36,369 nucleotides of DNA from Opitutia bacterium. GTDB taxonomy: Bacteria > Verrucomicrobiota > Verrucomicrobiia > Opitutales > Opitutaceae. The stretch spans positions 1 to 36,369 of the forward strand of contig JACPPI010000030.1 in assembly GCA_016190985.1 (NCBI GenBank), written 5' to 3'. The notes below the pieces were generated by a model. The model did not search any database and was not told where the DNA came from. It saw only the letters and a program-made list of their open reading frames with translations. Position numbers and translations under genes: made by a program. Below are positions 1 to 10,938 of this stretch, in pieces; the stretch's first letter is position 1, and each line of letters starts with the position of its first letter.

Positions 1-125
1 AAAATTTCTTTGGCCGCATCAAAAAATACCGGCGCATCTCCACCCGCTACGAGAAGCTCGCCGCCACCTTCTTGGCCTTCGTGCAGTTCGCGGCCGCTCT
101 GGATTGGCTCACTCATCGGGTTTGA
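1..125 (+). mobile_element. IS5-family transposase, C-terminal fragment (IS right end)
   Basis: Reading from base 3, the sequence encodes the last 40 residues of a transposase, including FGRIKKYRRI, TRYEKLAATFLAF and FAAALDWL, ending at a TGA at 123-125. This is the characteristic C-terminus of IS5-family DDE transposases. The rest of the element lies outside the window. The IS boundary must fall shortly after 125, because by about 150 the DNA already encodes beta-repeat protein in another frame. The terminal inverted repeat and target duplication cannot be defined without the other end. Confidence 0.8.
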
Positions 126-1672
126 ATACACGCCCTAGTGGAACTGGTGGCGGCTCAGTTGCCAAGTCGGGTGGATCCGCACTGACGCTCTCTGGGGCCA
201 ACACCTATGCCGGTGGCACAACTGTCAGCAATGGCGGCACAACCGCCGCAGGCACTTTGAATATCAATAACGGCGGCAGCGGCGGCACCTCTTCGGCCAT
301 CGGCACGGGCGCCCTGACTATCAGTGGAACTTCGCCCGTCATCGACAATACGAGCGGTTCCGCGGTGACCCTGTCCACCAACAACGCGCAAAATTGGAAC
401 GCCAACTTTACCTTCACCGGCACTAACAATCTTAATCTTGGAAGCGGCGCCGTCACGCTGAACGCGAATCGCACTGTCACGACCACCGCTGGCACGCTTA
501 CTGTTGGCGGTGCCATCGGTGGCGGTGCCTTCGGCATCACCAAGGCCGGTGCCGGAACACTAGTCCTCTCAAATGCCGCCAGCACTTACACCGGAGCCAC
601 GACCATCAATGCCGGTGTTCTGTCAGTGAGCACGCTCGCCAACGGCGGCGGCAATAGCAGCATCGGCGCTTCGACCAACAACGCGACAAATCTCGTGATC
701 GATGGCGGCACGCTGCAATACACAGGCGCCACAGTCAGCACTGATCGGAAAATCAAAATCGGGAATACCACCGCCGGCGGGGCCGCGACTCTTGATGCTT
801 CTGGAAGCGGGGCCCTGACTTTCTCGGCAACTGGCACGAGCGCTTTCTCATATGGAACTACCAATCAAACCCGCGCCCTAATCCTCACCGGCGCCAACAC
901 CGGCAGCAACACGCTAGCGGGCAGCCTCACTGACAACGGAACCGGCGCCACCACCGTCACCAAATCGGGAGCAGGCACCTGGGTGCTCTCCGGCACCAAC
1001 ACCTACACCGGAGCCACCACTATCAGCAGCGGCACCTTGACGGCAGGCGGCAATAGCGCCTTCGGCACCAGTGCCGTAACGGTGAATTCGGGCGGCACGG
1101 TTTCGATCAACTCGGGCGTTGTCATCGGCAACACCTTAACCCTGAATTCTGGCAGCACGATCAAGGGCGGTGGCACCGTTTCCAGCGCGACCACGGTCAG
1201 CGGCAACATCGCCCCGGGCAACAGCGCCGGCAATCTGACGTTCGGCAACGGCCTCACGCTCAATTCCGGGAGCACCTACGTCTGGGAACTCGGTTCGCTG
1301 ACCACGAGCGGCGGCGGCACCAACTTCGACCTCATCACCATTTCCGGCGGCAACCTGACCATCGTCAGCGGGGCGATCCTTTCGCTCTCCCTCAGCACGC
1401 TGGCGCCCCAGAACAACGATCCTTTCTGGAACACCAACCGCTCGTGGACCATCATCAGCAACAGCGGCAGCATCACCGGCACCGCGCTGACCATCGATAA
1501 TCCCGCCTGGTCCGGCTACGGCTCCTTTGCGACCGGGGCCAATGGGTCCAACCTCGACCTCAACTGGACCGCCGCCGCCATCCCGGAACCGTCCACCTGG
1601 GCGGTGATTCTCGGCGCGGTGGCGTTGGCGGGGATGCTGATCCGGCGGCGCCGGCGGCAGCACGCGGCCTGA
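104..1672 (+). CDS. 5'-truncated PEP-CTERM protein with autotransporter-type beta-strand repeats
   Basis: The frame encodes a Gly/Thr/Ser/Asn-rich protein built of repeats of the type LSGANTYAGGTTVSNG, ASTYTGATTINAGVL and LSGTNTYTGATTISSG, the autotransporter-associated beta-strand repeat, expected to form a right-handed beta-helix at the cell surface. The C-terminus has the PEP-CTERM sorting signal: IPEPSTW, a hydrophobic segment VILGAVALAGML, then RRRRR. There is no signal peptide and no credible start; the open frame merely continues backward (TTG at 104) into the transposase gene in another frame. The original 5' end has therefore been removed or displaced by the IS, and the gene is probably not exported as it stands. 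Related proteins are often much longer. The true host sequence probably begins between about 126 and 160. The family call is firm; functionality is doubtful. Confidence 0.8.
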   Translation: MAHSSGLNTRPSGTGGGSVAKSGGSALTLSGANTYAGGTTVSNGGTTAAGTLNINNGGSGGTSSAIGTGALTISGTSPVIDNTSGSAVTLSTNNAQNWNANFTFTGTNNLNLGSGAVTLNANRTVTTTAGTLTVGGAIGGGAFGITKAGAGTLVLSNAASTYTGATTINAGVLSVSTLANGGGNSSIGASTNNATNLVIDGGTLQYTGATVSTDRKIKIGNTTAGGAATLDASGSGALTFSATGTSAFSYGTTNQTRALILTGANTGSNTLAGSLTDNGTGATTVTKSGAGTWVLSGTNTYTGATTISSGTLTAGGNSAFGTSAVTVNSGGTVSINSGVVIGNTLTLNSGSTIKGGGTVSSATTVSGNIAPGNSAGNLTFGNGLTLNSGSTYVWELGSLTTSGGGTNFDLITISGGNLTIVSGAILSLSLSTLAPQNNDPFWNTNRSWTIISNSGSITGTALTIDNPAWSGYGSFATGANGSNLDLNWTAAAIPEPSTWAVILGAVALAGMLIRRRRRQHAA

Positions 1673-1692
1673 GCCGGTTTTCCGAAAACAGA

Positions 1693-1724
1693 AAAGCCCG
1701 CCGGGTTGGCGGGCTTTCGTTTTG
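1693..1724. terminator. Bidirectional rho-independent terminator
   Basis: A perfect 10-bp stem (AAAGCCCGCC at 1693-1702 with GGCGGGCTTT at 1708-1717) closes a 5-base loop and is followed by a T-rich tract at 1719-1723; A residues precede it for the other strand. It lies between the stop of the plus-strand PEP-CTERM gene (1672) and the stop of the minus-strand TPR gene (1738), so it can serve both. Confidence 0.85.
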
Positions 1725-1737
1725 CGACCGACGGCGA

Positions 1738-2463
1738 TCACTTGCCGGGCGGCTTGTCCGTCACCGTCGGCTTGAAGGTGAGGCCGGCATCGGTCGTCGC
1801 GGCGGGCTTGGCGGCGGCGGGCGAGCTGGTGAGCAACAGCGTGGCGCGCTGGGCCCAGGGGCTGCTGGCGTCGATCTTGGAGACCTCGTCGGCCAGTTTC
1901 TTCACCTCGTCGGCCTTGCCGGCGGCGGCGGCGAGGGAGGTGAGATGGTAGGTCGCCTCGGCGCGCGCGCCCTTGGCGAGCGCGGCATCGGCGCCGATGG
2001 CCTTCAGCGCGGCCTCGCCGGCGGCCTGGTCGCCGCCGTTGAGCTGGCTGATCGCGGCACCGAGCCGGGCGCGGCCGAGCAGGACTTCGTGGCGCAGGCT
2101 GCCGGACGCCTTCTGGTATTGGGTCGCGGCGGTCTTGTAGTCCCCGGCGGTGAACTTCTCGTCGGCCAACCGGAGCCAGGCGACACCGGCGAGGGCGTGG
2201 CCGGGGTGCGCCCCGGCGAAGGCCGCCAGCCTGGCGGTCTGGTCGGCGATCTTGGCGTATTCCGCCTGCACGTCCTGCTCGCGGCTGGCGGCGTAGGCCT
2301 GCCAGGCTTCGCGGCCGACGATGGCCAGCAACGCCGCGGCACAAACGATCAGGATGCCCTGGCGGTTCCGGGCCCAGAAGGCGTGGACGGCGGTTTCAAA
2401 GGCGGGCTCGTAGACGGGGGCGGCACCCTCGGGCGAGTGGTTGGCGGGGGGAAGTTGACTCAT
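1738..2463 (-). CDS. Membrane-anchored tetratricopeptide-repeat protein (YfgM/TPR_21-like)
   Basis: The 241-residue product starts MSQLPPANHS. A cytoplasmic N-terminus is followed by one membrane helix (about residues 32-47, ILIVCAAALLAIVG) and then an all-helical region with TPR-like units: YAKIADQTARLAAF, AWLRLADEKFTAGDYKTAATQYQ, LGRARLGAAISQLNGGDQAAGEAALK and ATYHLTSLAAAAGKADEVKKLADE. The tail is low in complexity. One N-terminal membrane helix plus short helical repeats resembles the YfgM/TPR_21 group, which in other bacteria associates with the SecYEG translocon or assembly complexes; a specific partner cannot be assigned here. ATG at 2463 was preferred over upstream in-frame starts because those would prepend Arg-rich sequence before the usual N-terminus. 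It lies 57 bp downstream of purU on the same strand and may share its transcript. Confidence 0.7.
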   Translation of the reverse strand: MSQLPPANHSPEGAAPVYEPAFETAVHAFWARNRQGILIVCAAALLAIVGREAWQAYAASREQDVQAEYAKIADQTARLAAFAGAHPGHALAGVAWLRLADEKFTAGDYKTAATQYQKASGSLRHEVLLGRARLGAAISQLNGGDQAAGEAALKAIGADAALAKGARAEATYHLTSLAAAAGKADEVKKLADEVSKIDASSPWAQRATLLLTSSPAAAKPAATTDAGLTFKPTVTDKPPGK

Positions 2464-2520
2464 GGAACCGCGCAGGTTGAGCGGCGCTCCCCGCCGCCTC
2501 AACGCCAAAGTTGGCCCGGT

Positions 2521-3375
2521 TCAGTCAAAAACCACCGTCTTGTTGCCGTAGACGAGCACCCGGTTGTCCAAGTGCCAGCGCAGGGCCTGCGCCAGCACAA
2601 GTTTCTCCAGATCACGCCCCTTGCGAACCAGATCCTCGACGCTGTGCCGGTGCGTCACCCGCACCACATCCTGCTGGATGATGGGCCCGTCATCGAGCAC
2701 CCCGGTGGCGTAATGCGCGGTGGCCCCGATCAGCTTCACCCCGCGCGCATGGGCCTGATGGTAGGGCTTGCCTCCCGCGAAGGCGGGCAGGAAAGAGTGA
2801 TGGATGTTGATGACCGGCTGGCCGGCCTTTTCCAGAAAATCCCCGGACAGCACCTGCATGTAGCGGGCGAGCACCACGAACTCCGCGCCGGCCGCGCGCA
2901 GGATCTCCAACTGCTGCTTCTCCGCGTCCGCCTTGGTCGCGACCGTCACGGGCACATGGTGGAAGGCCAGCCCGTAGTGCCGCGCCACCTCGCCCAGATC
3001 CGGGTGGTTCGAGATCACACAGGCGAAGTCCCCGGCGAACTCCCCGGCCTGCGAACGCAGCGCCAGATCGTGGAAGCAATGGTCCTCCCTCGAGACAAAG
3101 AGGGCGCCTCGGGCGCGGTGCGTCGAGACCGCCACGCGGGCCGCCATGCCCAAAGACAGGGCAAACGCGCGGAACTCGGCGGCCTCCTCCCCCGGCTCGG
3201 CGCCCGCCGGCACCCATTCGATGCGTTGGAAAAATTCGCCCGCTTCCATGTCCCGGTGCTGGTCGGCGTGCAGGATGTTGCCCTGCCGCGCAAAAATCCA
3301 GCCCGCCGTCCGGGCCACGATGCCCGGCTGGTCGGGACCGTGCAGCAAGGCGACCAGGGTGGCGGCGGGCTGCAT
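2521..3375 (-). CDS. purU: Formyltetrahydrofolate deformylase
   Basis: The 284-residue product matches PurU in length and architecture. An N-terminal ACT domain (about residues 5-85, with LLHGPDQPGIVARTAGWI) precedes a formyltransferase-type catalytic domain. Catalytic features are visible: the Asn-His pair in INIHHSFLPAF and the Asp in GVLDDGPIIQQD. PurU hydrolyses 10-formyl-tetrahydrofolate to formate and tetrahydrofolate, balancing one-carbon pools and feeding formate to PurT-type purine synthesis. The start is either ATG 3375, preceded by GAAGG at good spacing, or GTG 3387, which overlaps the carB stop; the ATG is preferred. The frame stays open upstream inside carB, but that is out-of-frame carB sequence. 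Tight linkage to carB suggests one transcript serving nucleotide metabolism. Confidence 0.9.
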   Translation of the reverse strand: MQPAATLVALLHGPDQPGIVARTAGWIFARQGNILHADQHRDMEAGEFFQRIEWVPAGAEPGEEAAEFRAFALSLGMAARVAVSTHRARGALFVSREDHCFHDLALRSQAGEFAGDFACVISNHPDLGEVARHYGLAFHHVPVTVATKADAEKQQLEILRAAGAEFVVLARYMQVLSGDFLEKAGQPVINIHHSFLPAFAGGKPYHQAHARGVKLIGATAHYATGVLDDGPIIQQDVVRVTHRHSVEDLVRKGRDLEKLVLAQALRWHLDNRVLVYGNKTVVFD

Positions 3376-3383
3376 GGCGACCT

Positions 3384-6620
<3,237 letters not shown>

Positions 6621-6750
6621 GGGCGCAGATTTCGCCGAGGCTTGAGTCGCCCCCAAAGTGGCGCAAGAGGGAATTGAGCAAATCCCATGGCCTACGCCCG
6701 CCGCGCCGGCGGGGGGGCGCCCACCGGCCGCGCCTGGGCCTCCCAGGCAC

Positions 6751-8007
6751 TCAGCCGAGCCGGCTGCGGTCGATGCCGAGCGCGGCCGCGGCCCGGGCCT
6801 TGTCGCCCTGGCAGGCGTGCAGCACCCGGGCGATGTATTGCTTCTCCTGGCCCGCGAGGTAGTCGGCCAGGGTCGGCCAGTCCTTCAGCTCGTGGATGCG
6901 CAGGGGCAGCTGGGCCGAGGTGATGACCCGGGTCTCCGTGGTGGCGACAACCTGGGAAATCACCTGGGTGAACTCGGCCAGGTTGCCGGGCCAGGCGTAG
7001 GCGCGGAGCATGGCGAGGGCGTCCTCGGTGAACTCCACCTGCCGGGTGTCAAACTGCGGATTGGATCCCTTGCCGGCGATGCCCTTGAGCAAGGCGGGGA
7101 TGTCCTCCGGGCGCTCGCGCAACGCCGGCAGCTGCACCGGCAGCGTGGCGACGCGGTAGAAAAGCTCCTCGCTGAACTTCCCCTCCTCCGCCAGTTTCTC
7201 GAGGTCCTCCTCCGTGGCGCAGATGAGGCGGAAGTTGCCGGCGTTGTTGCGCAGGACGGAGATCAGCTCGGCGTGCGTCTCCGGCGGCAGGCATTGCAGG
7301 TGCTGGAGGAAGAGGGTGCCGCCCTTCGCCTCCTGCACCCAGGCGCCGCCCGAGCCGTTCTGCCCGAAGAGGCCGGAATGGAGGTTCTCCCTGGTCGCCA
7401 GCCGGCAGTCGATCGGCACCAGCGGGCCGCCCGCGGGCGCGCCGGCGGCATGGAGCAGTTCGGCGGCGATCTCATGGCCGGCGCCGGTCTCGCCCGAGAT
7501 GAGCACGGGGGTGCGCGCGGTGGCGAGCTTCCGGAGCTGGGTGACGAGCCGCGTGATCTTCGGGCTGGTCCCGGCGAACCGGGCTTCAAAATCCGCCGCC
7601 CGGTCCGCCGGCGCGGCGCCGAGGGATTCGCGCTCGACGACCAGCCGCCGGAATTCCAGGCCGCGCTTCAGGGCCTGCATGAGTTCGTCCACCTTGAAGG
7701 GCTTCTGCAGGTAGTCGAACGCGCCGAACTTCAGCGCCTGGATCGCGCTCTCCGTGCTGGCGTAGGCGGTCATGATGATGACGACCACCGTGGGGTCATA
7801 CGCCTTCAGCCGCTTGAGCAGCGTGATGCCGTCCATCGGCTTCATGTCGATGTCGGCCAGCACGAGGTCGTATTTTTCCGCCTTGTAGCGGGCCAGGCCC
7901 TTTTCCCCGTCGGTCGCAAAGGCGGTCGCGTAACCGGTCGGCTGGATCACGGCCTCCAGCATCTCGTGGATGGAGATGAGGTCGTCGACGATGAGGAGGG
8001 AGGGCAT
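6751..8007 (-). CDS. NtrC-type response regulator with degenerate AAA+ domain
   Basis: The 418-residue product has three parts. The receiver domain (1-115) keeps D8/D9, phospho-acceptor D52, T80 and K102, so it should be phosphorylated. The AAA+ region (about 140-375) is recognisable from [50 protein letters not shown] and [11 protein letters not shown]. However, the Walker A Lys is His178 (GETGAGHE), the Walker B Asp-Glu is Gln235-His236 (GGTLFLQH), and no GAFTGA sigma-54 loop is present. The C-terminus is a Fis-type helix-turn-helix ([15 protein letters not shown]) that stops a few residues early. It should therefore not hydrolyse ATP or remodel sigma-54 holoenzyme and more likely binds DNA as a phosphorylation-controlled repressor or competitor. 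It lies 73 bp downstream of pilC, suggesting a role in pilus or secretion control. No cognate kinase is in the window. Confidence 0.85.
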   Translation of the reverse strand: MPSLLIVDDLISIHEMLEAVIQPTGYATAFATDGEKGLARYKAEKYDLVLADIDMKPMDGITLLKRLKAYDPTVVVIIMTAYASTESAIQALKFGAFDYLQKPFKVDELMQALKRGLEFRRLVVERESLGAAPADRAADFEARFAGTSPKITRLVTQLRKLATARTPVLISGETGAGHEIAAELLHAAGAPAGGPLVPIDCRLATRENLHSGLFGQNGSGGAWVQEAKGGTLFLQHLQCLPPETHAELISVLRNNAGNFRLICATEEDLEKLAEEGKFSEELFYRVATLPVQLPALRERPEDIPALLKGIAGKGSNPQFDTRQVEFTEDALAMLRAYAWPGNLAEFTQVISQVVATTETRVITSAQLPLRIHELKDWPTLADYLAGQEKQYIARVLHACQGDKARAAAALGIDRSRLG

Positions 8008-8080
8008 GGGGGGGTGGGCCGGGAGACCGGGCCCGCGCAACCGCGGGCCGGCCTGACCGCTTTAAGCAACAGCGCCGCGC

Positions 8081-9223
8081 CTATTGCAAGCCGCCGGCCA
8101 CCGCGCCGAGCTGGAAGATCGGCAGGAACATGGCCATGACGATGCCGCCGACCACGACGCCGAGGAACACGATGAGCAGCGGCTCGATCAGCGAGGTGAG
8201 CGCGGCCACGGTGGCGTCGATCTCGGTGTCGTAGAAGTCGGCGATCTTGTTCATCATGCCGTCGACATTGCCGGTGGTCTCGCCGGCCTTGACCATGTGC
8301 TTCATCATCGGCGGGAAGAAGGTGTTGGCCGCCATGATCTCGGACACCTGGCCGCCCTGGCTGACGTGCTTGGCGATCTCGGCACAGGCGTCCTCGATCT
8401 GGCACTTGCCGCTCGCGGAGGAGACGATCTCCAGAGTGCGCAGGATGGGCACGCCCGAACGCATCAGCGTGGCGTAGGTGCGGCAGAAGCGGGACAGGGC
8501 GATCTTGTGCACGAGGTTGCCGAAGATGGGCGCGTTCACCAGGAACTTGTCCTTCTGTCTGCGGCCGTTGGGCGTGGCGATGTATTTGCCGGTCACAAAA
8601 TAGACGCCATACGCGCCGCCGCCCAACGCCCACCACCACGCCTTCATGAAGTTGCTCAAGTCGATGAGGAACTGGGTCGGGGCCGGCAGCTTGGCGCCGA
8701 AATCCGCGAACATGGCGGCGAACACCGGGATGACGAAGATCAGCAGCACGTTGACGAGCGCGACCGCGAGACCGATGACAGCGATCGGGTAGGTCATGGC
8801 CGACTTGACCTTCTTGGTCAGCTTGACCGTCGACTCGAAGTAGCCGGCCACCTTGCCGAGAATCTCGGCGAGGCCGCCGGACGCCTCACCGGCCTCCACC
8901 ATCGAGATGAACAGGTTGGGGAAGGACGCCGGGAATTTCTTCACCGCCGAGGAGAACGAGGTGCCGGTGGAGATGTCGTTGCGCACGTCGCGGATCACGA
9001 TGCGAAAAACCTGGTCTTCGGTCTGGTCCTGCAAGGCTTCAAGGCAGGAGACGAGGGGCAGGCCGGCTTGCAACAGGGACGCCAGCTGGCCGGTGAAAAC
9101 CGACAGTTCGCCGAGGCCGAGCTTGTAGGTCTTGGCCTTTTTCTCGAGGGCCTTCTGTTTGGCCAGGGCCTGGGCCGCCTGGACGCCGGATTGCTTGGGT
9201 TTCGCCGCCGCTTGAGTCGCCAT
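8081..9223 (-). CDS. pilC: Type IV pilus / type II secretion inner-membrane platform protein
   Basis: The 380-residue product is a GspF/PilC protein. It has two homologous T2SSF domains, the first around residues 45-165 (FTGQLASLLQAGLPLVSCLEAL, EAGEASGGLAEIL) and the second around 240-370 (RFCRTYATLMRSGVPILRTLEI, KAGETTGNVDGMMNKIADFYD). Three membrane segments are visible, at about 170-190, 215-235 and 345-370. PilC anchors the assembly ATPase in the inner membrane and helps insert or remove pilins. The ATG at 9223 gives an Ala/Lys/Gln-rich leader before the first domain. The regulator at 6751-8007 follows on the same strand; no pilB, pilT or pilM-Q genes are visible, though a lone prepilin lies at 16764. 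PilC and GspF cannot be separated by sequence alone. Confidence 0.92.
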   Translation of the reverse strand: MATQAAAKPKQSGVQAAQALAKQKALEKKAKTYKLGLGELSVFTGQLASLLQAGLPLVSCLEALQDQTEDQVFRIVIRDVRNDISTGTSFSSAVKKFPASFPNLFISMVEAGEASGGLAEILGKVAGYFESTVKLTKKVKSAMTYPIAVIGLAVALVNVLLIFVIPVFAAMFADFGAKLPAPTQFLIDLSNFMKAWWWALGGGAYGVYFVTGKYIATPNGRRQKDKFLVNAPIFGNLVHKIALSRFCRTYATLMRSGVPILRTLEIVSSASGKCQIEDACAEIAKHVSQGGQVSEIMAANTFFPPMMKHMVKAGETTGNVDGMMNKIADFYDTEIDATVAALTSLIEPLLIVFLGVVVGGIVMAMFLPIFQLGAVAGGLQ

Positions 9224-9350
9224 AGTGGCCGCAGGCTAGGGCTATAACCATAACGGCGGCAATCTATTTTCTGGGCGGTCCCCGCGGTGGAGCCCATTGA
9301 ACAAAAGCTTGAAGGAGCGCCGCCCCGGGACACTCTCGCCCGTCGAAGAC

Positions 9351-9424
<74 letters not shown>

Positions 9425-9471
9425 GCTGCCGCACGGCGGCGCCGGACCCCAAGGCGCAACCGCCACTCCCC

Positions 9472-10191
9472 GTGAACATCATCCTATTTCGCCCGGCCGA
9501 AATCACTCAGCCCCTGCCCCGGCAGGATCCGCGCGCCCGGCACATCCTCGCGGTGCTCCGCCGCCAGCCGGGCGACAGCTTCGACGCCGGTTTGCTCGAT
9601 GGCCCGCGCGGCAAAGGCACGCTGGTTTCAGTCACTCCCGAACATCTCACCCTGGCCTTTGCCTGGGGCGAACCGCCGCCGCCGCTCCGCCCCCTGATCC
9701 TGGTGATCGGCCTGCCCCGGCCGCAGACCGCCCGCGACATCCTGCGCGAGGCCACCACGCTCGGAGTCGCCGCCATGCATTTTGTCCGCACCGACCGCGG
9801 TGAAGCGGGCTATGCGGAAAGCACCCTCTGGCGTTCCGGCGAGTGGCAGGATTGCCTCATCACCGGCGCCGCCCAGGCCAACTGCACGCGCTTGCCCGAA
9901 GTCACGCACGGCCGCGCCCTGCGCGCCGCGCTCGCATCCCTGCCCGCCGGCGCCGCGCGGCTCGCGCTCGACAACTACGAAGCGAAGGCCGCGCTCGCCA
10001 CTTGTAACCTGATAGATGACAAGTCCGCGGTGCTCGCCCTCGGCGCGGAGCGGGGCTGGTCGGCGGCGGAGCGGGAGCTGTTGCGCGGAAGCGGCTTCAC
10101 CCTCGTCCATCTGGGCGAGCGTGTGCTGCGCACCGAGACGGCGTGCCTCTGCGCCCTCACGCTGCTCCAGGCCCGGCTCGGCTGGATCTGA
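9472..10191 (+). CDS. rsmE: 16S rRNA (uracil(1498)-N3)-methyltransferase
   Basis: The 239-residue product matches RsmE of the SPOUT superfamily. It has an N-terminal PUA-like region (HILAVLRRQPGDSFDAG) and a C-terminal knot domain with LILVIGLPRPQTARDILREATTLGV, LALGAERGWSAAEREL and LGERVLRTETA, the SAM-binding knot. The usual GPEGG element is GAERG here, still with the conserved Glu. RsmE methylates N3 of U1498 in 16S rRNA. The start is GTG 9472, chosen because MNIILFRPAE immediately precedes the first conserved strand. The 3' end overlaps convergent rsmD by 35 bp; two 16S methyltransferases thus share a tail-to-tail overlap. Confidence 0.9.
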   Translation: MNIILFRPAEITQPLPRQDPRARHILAVLRRQPGDSFDAGLLDGPRGKGTLVSVTPEHLTLAFAWGEPPPPLRPLILVIGLPRPQTARDILREATTLGVAAMHFVRTDRGEAGYAESTLWRSGEWQDCLITGAAQANCTRLPEVTHGRALRAALASLPAGAARLALDNYEAKAALATCNLIDDKSAVLALGAERGWSAAERELLRGSGFTLVHLGERVLRTETACLCALTLLQARLGWI

Positions 10192-10735
10192 AGATCGCCA
10201 CGGTCGGCTGACGCGTGCCTTTGCCGAGCCGCTTCACGCAGGTCCAGCCCGCCGGCGTCAGCTCCAGCTCGCCGGGCATCTCAAAGACGATCAACGCATC
10301 TGGTTTCGCCACCAGCCAGCCGGTCAGGCGCGCAAAGAGTTTCGGCGCCAGTCCGGAAATCTGGCCATACGGCGGATCAATGAACACCAAGTCCGGCGCG
10401 GCGCCCGGCAACACCGTGGTGGCGTCCGCCGTCACGACCTGCAGGCCGGCGGTGTCGCGCTGGAGGCTTTTGCACACGGCGGCGATGTTTTGCCGGATGA
10501 AACCCGCCGTGCGCGCGTCCTTTTCCACAAAAATCCCCCCGGTGGCGCCGCGACTGAGCGCCTCGAGCCCGTAGGCCCCGCTGCCCGCGAACAGGTCCAG
10601 AAACCGCGCGCCGGGCACGTGCGCCGCCAGGCTGGAGAACACGGCCTGCCGCATGGCGTCGGTCGCCGGGCGGACCGCGTCGCCCTTGGGCAAGACCAGC
10701 GGGATGCCGCGCGCCTGGCCGCCGGTTATGCGCAT
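10157..10735 (-). CDS. rsmD: 16S rRNA (guanine(966)-N2)-methyltransferase
   Basis: The 192-residue product matches RsmD. It begins MRITGGQARGIPL, the typical N-terminus, then RPATDAMRQAVFSSL, the SAM-binding motif FLDLFAGSGAYGLEALSRG (about residues 45-63), and the catalytic DPPY at 120-123. It methylates the exocyclic amine of G966 in 16S rRNA during 30S assembly. It is convergent with rsmE and overlaps its end. The Ala/Gly-rich C-terminal tail lies within the overlap and may be dispensable. Confidence 0.93.
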   Translation of the reverse strand: MRITGGQARGIPLVLPKGDAVRPATDAMRQAVFSSLAAHVPGARFLDLFAGSGAYGLEALSRGATGGIFVEKDARTAGFIRQNIAAVCKSLQRDTAGLQVVTADATTVLPGAAPDLVFIDPPYGQISGLAPKLFARLTGWLVAKPDALIVFEMPGELELTPAGWTCVKRLGKGTRQPTVAIFRSSRAGPGAA

Positions 10736-10938
10736 GGGGCGACTCCGGTCGGACCTGTCATTGACCGGTGAAAATCACCGGGGAGACAAGGAACTCTTGC
10801 GGCGGCCTGCGGTTGTATGAACATAGCGTTTGCACGCGGCCGGGAGGCGATTTACGTCTGCCTGCACCAGCGTGAAGTCGGCCACCTAACTGGCTTCCGC
10901 GCCTCGCAAAGGCAATGCCTTTACCCAGTCCACCAAGC
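10736..10938. promoter_or_regulatory. Divergent intergenic region rsmD / mla operon with a perfect inverted repeat
   Basis: This 203-bp gap separates divergently transcribed rsmD and the mla operon and should hold both promoters. The only clear element is a perfect 7-bp inverted repeat, CCGGTGA at 10765-10771 and TCACCGG at 10775-10781 with a 3-base spacer. It may be an operator or a small hairpin near the rsmD 5' end. No convincing -35/-10 pair was found, and no gene is supported. Confidence 0.4.

Noticed and set aside
2476-2503. Imperfect inverted repeat (GTTGAG...CTCAAC) between purU and the TPR gene, considered as a terminator.
   Set aside because: The stem is interrupted and not followed by a T-run on either strand.
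6629-6656. DNA before carB resembles the first codons of pilC (both contain a stretch like GCTTGAGTCGCC on the plus strand).
   Set aside because: The similarity covers about 20 bp of Ala/Thr/Gln codons with mismatches; it fits chance in GC-rich sequence, and the carB start is clearly the downstream ATG.
6697-6713. GC-rich hairpin CCCGCC-GGCGGG between carB and the response regulator.
   Set aside because: Short stem in very GC-rich DNA with no T-run; not separable from background.
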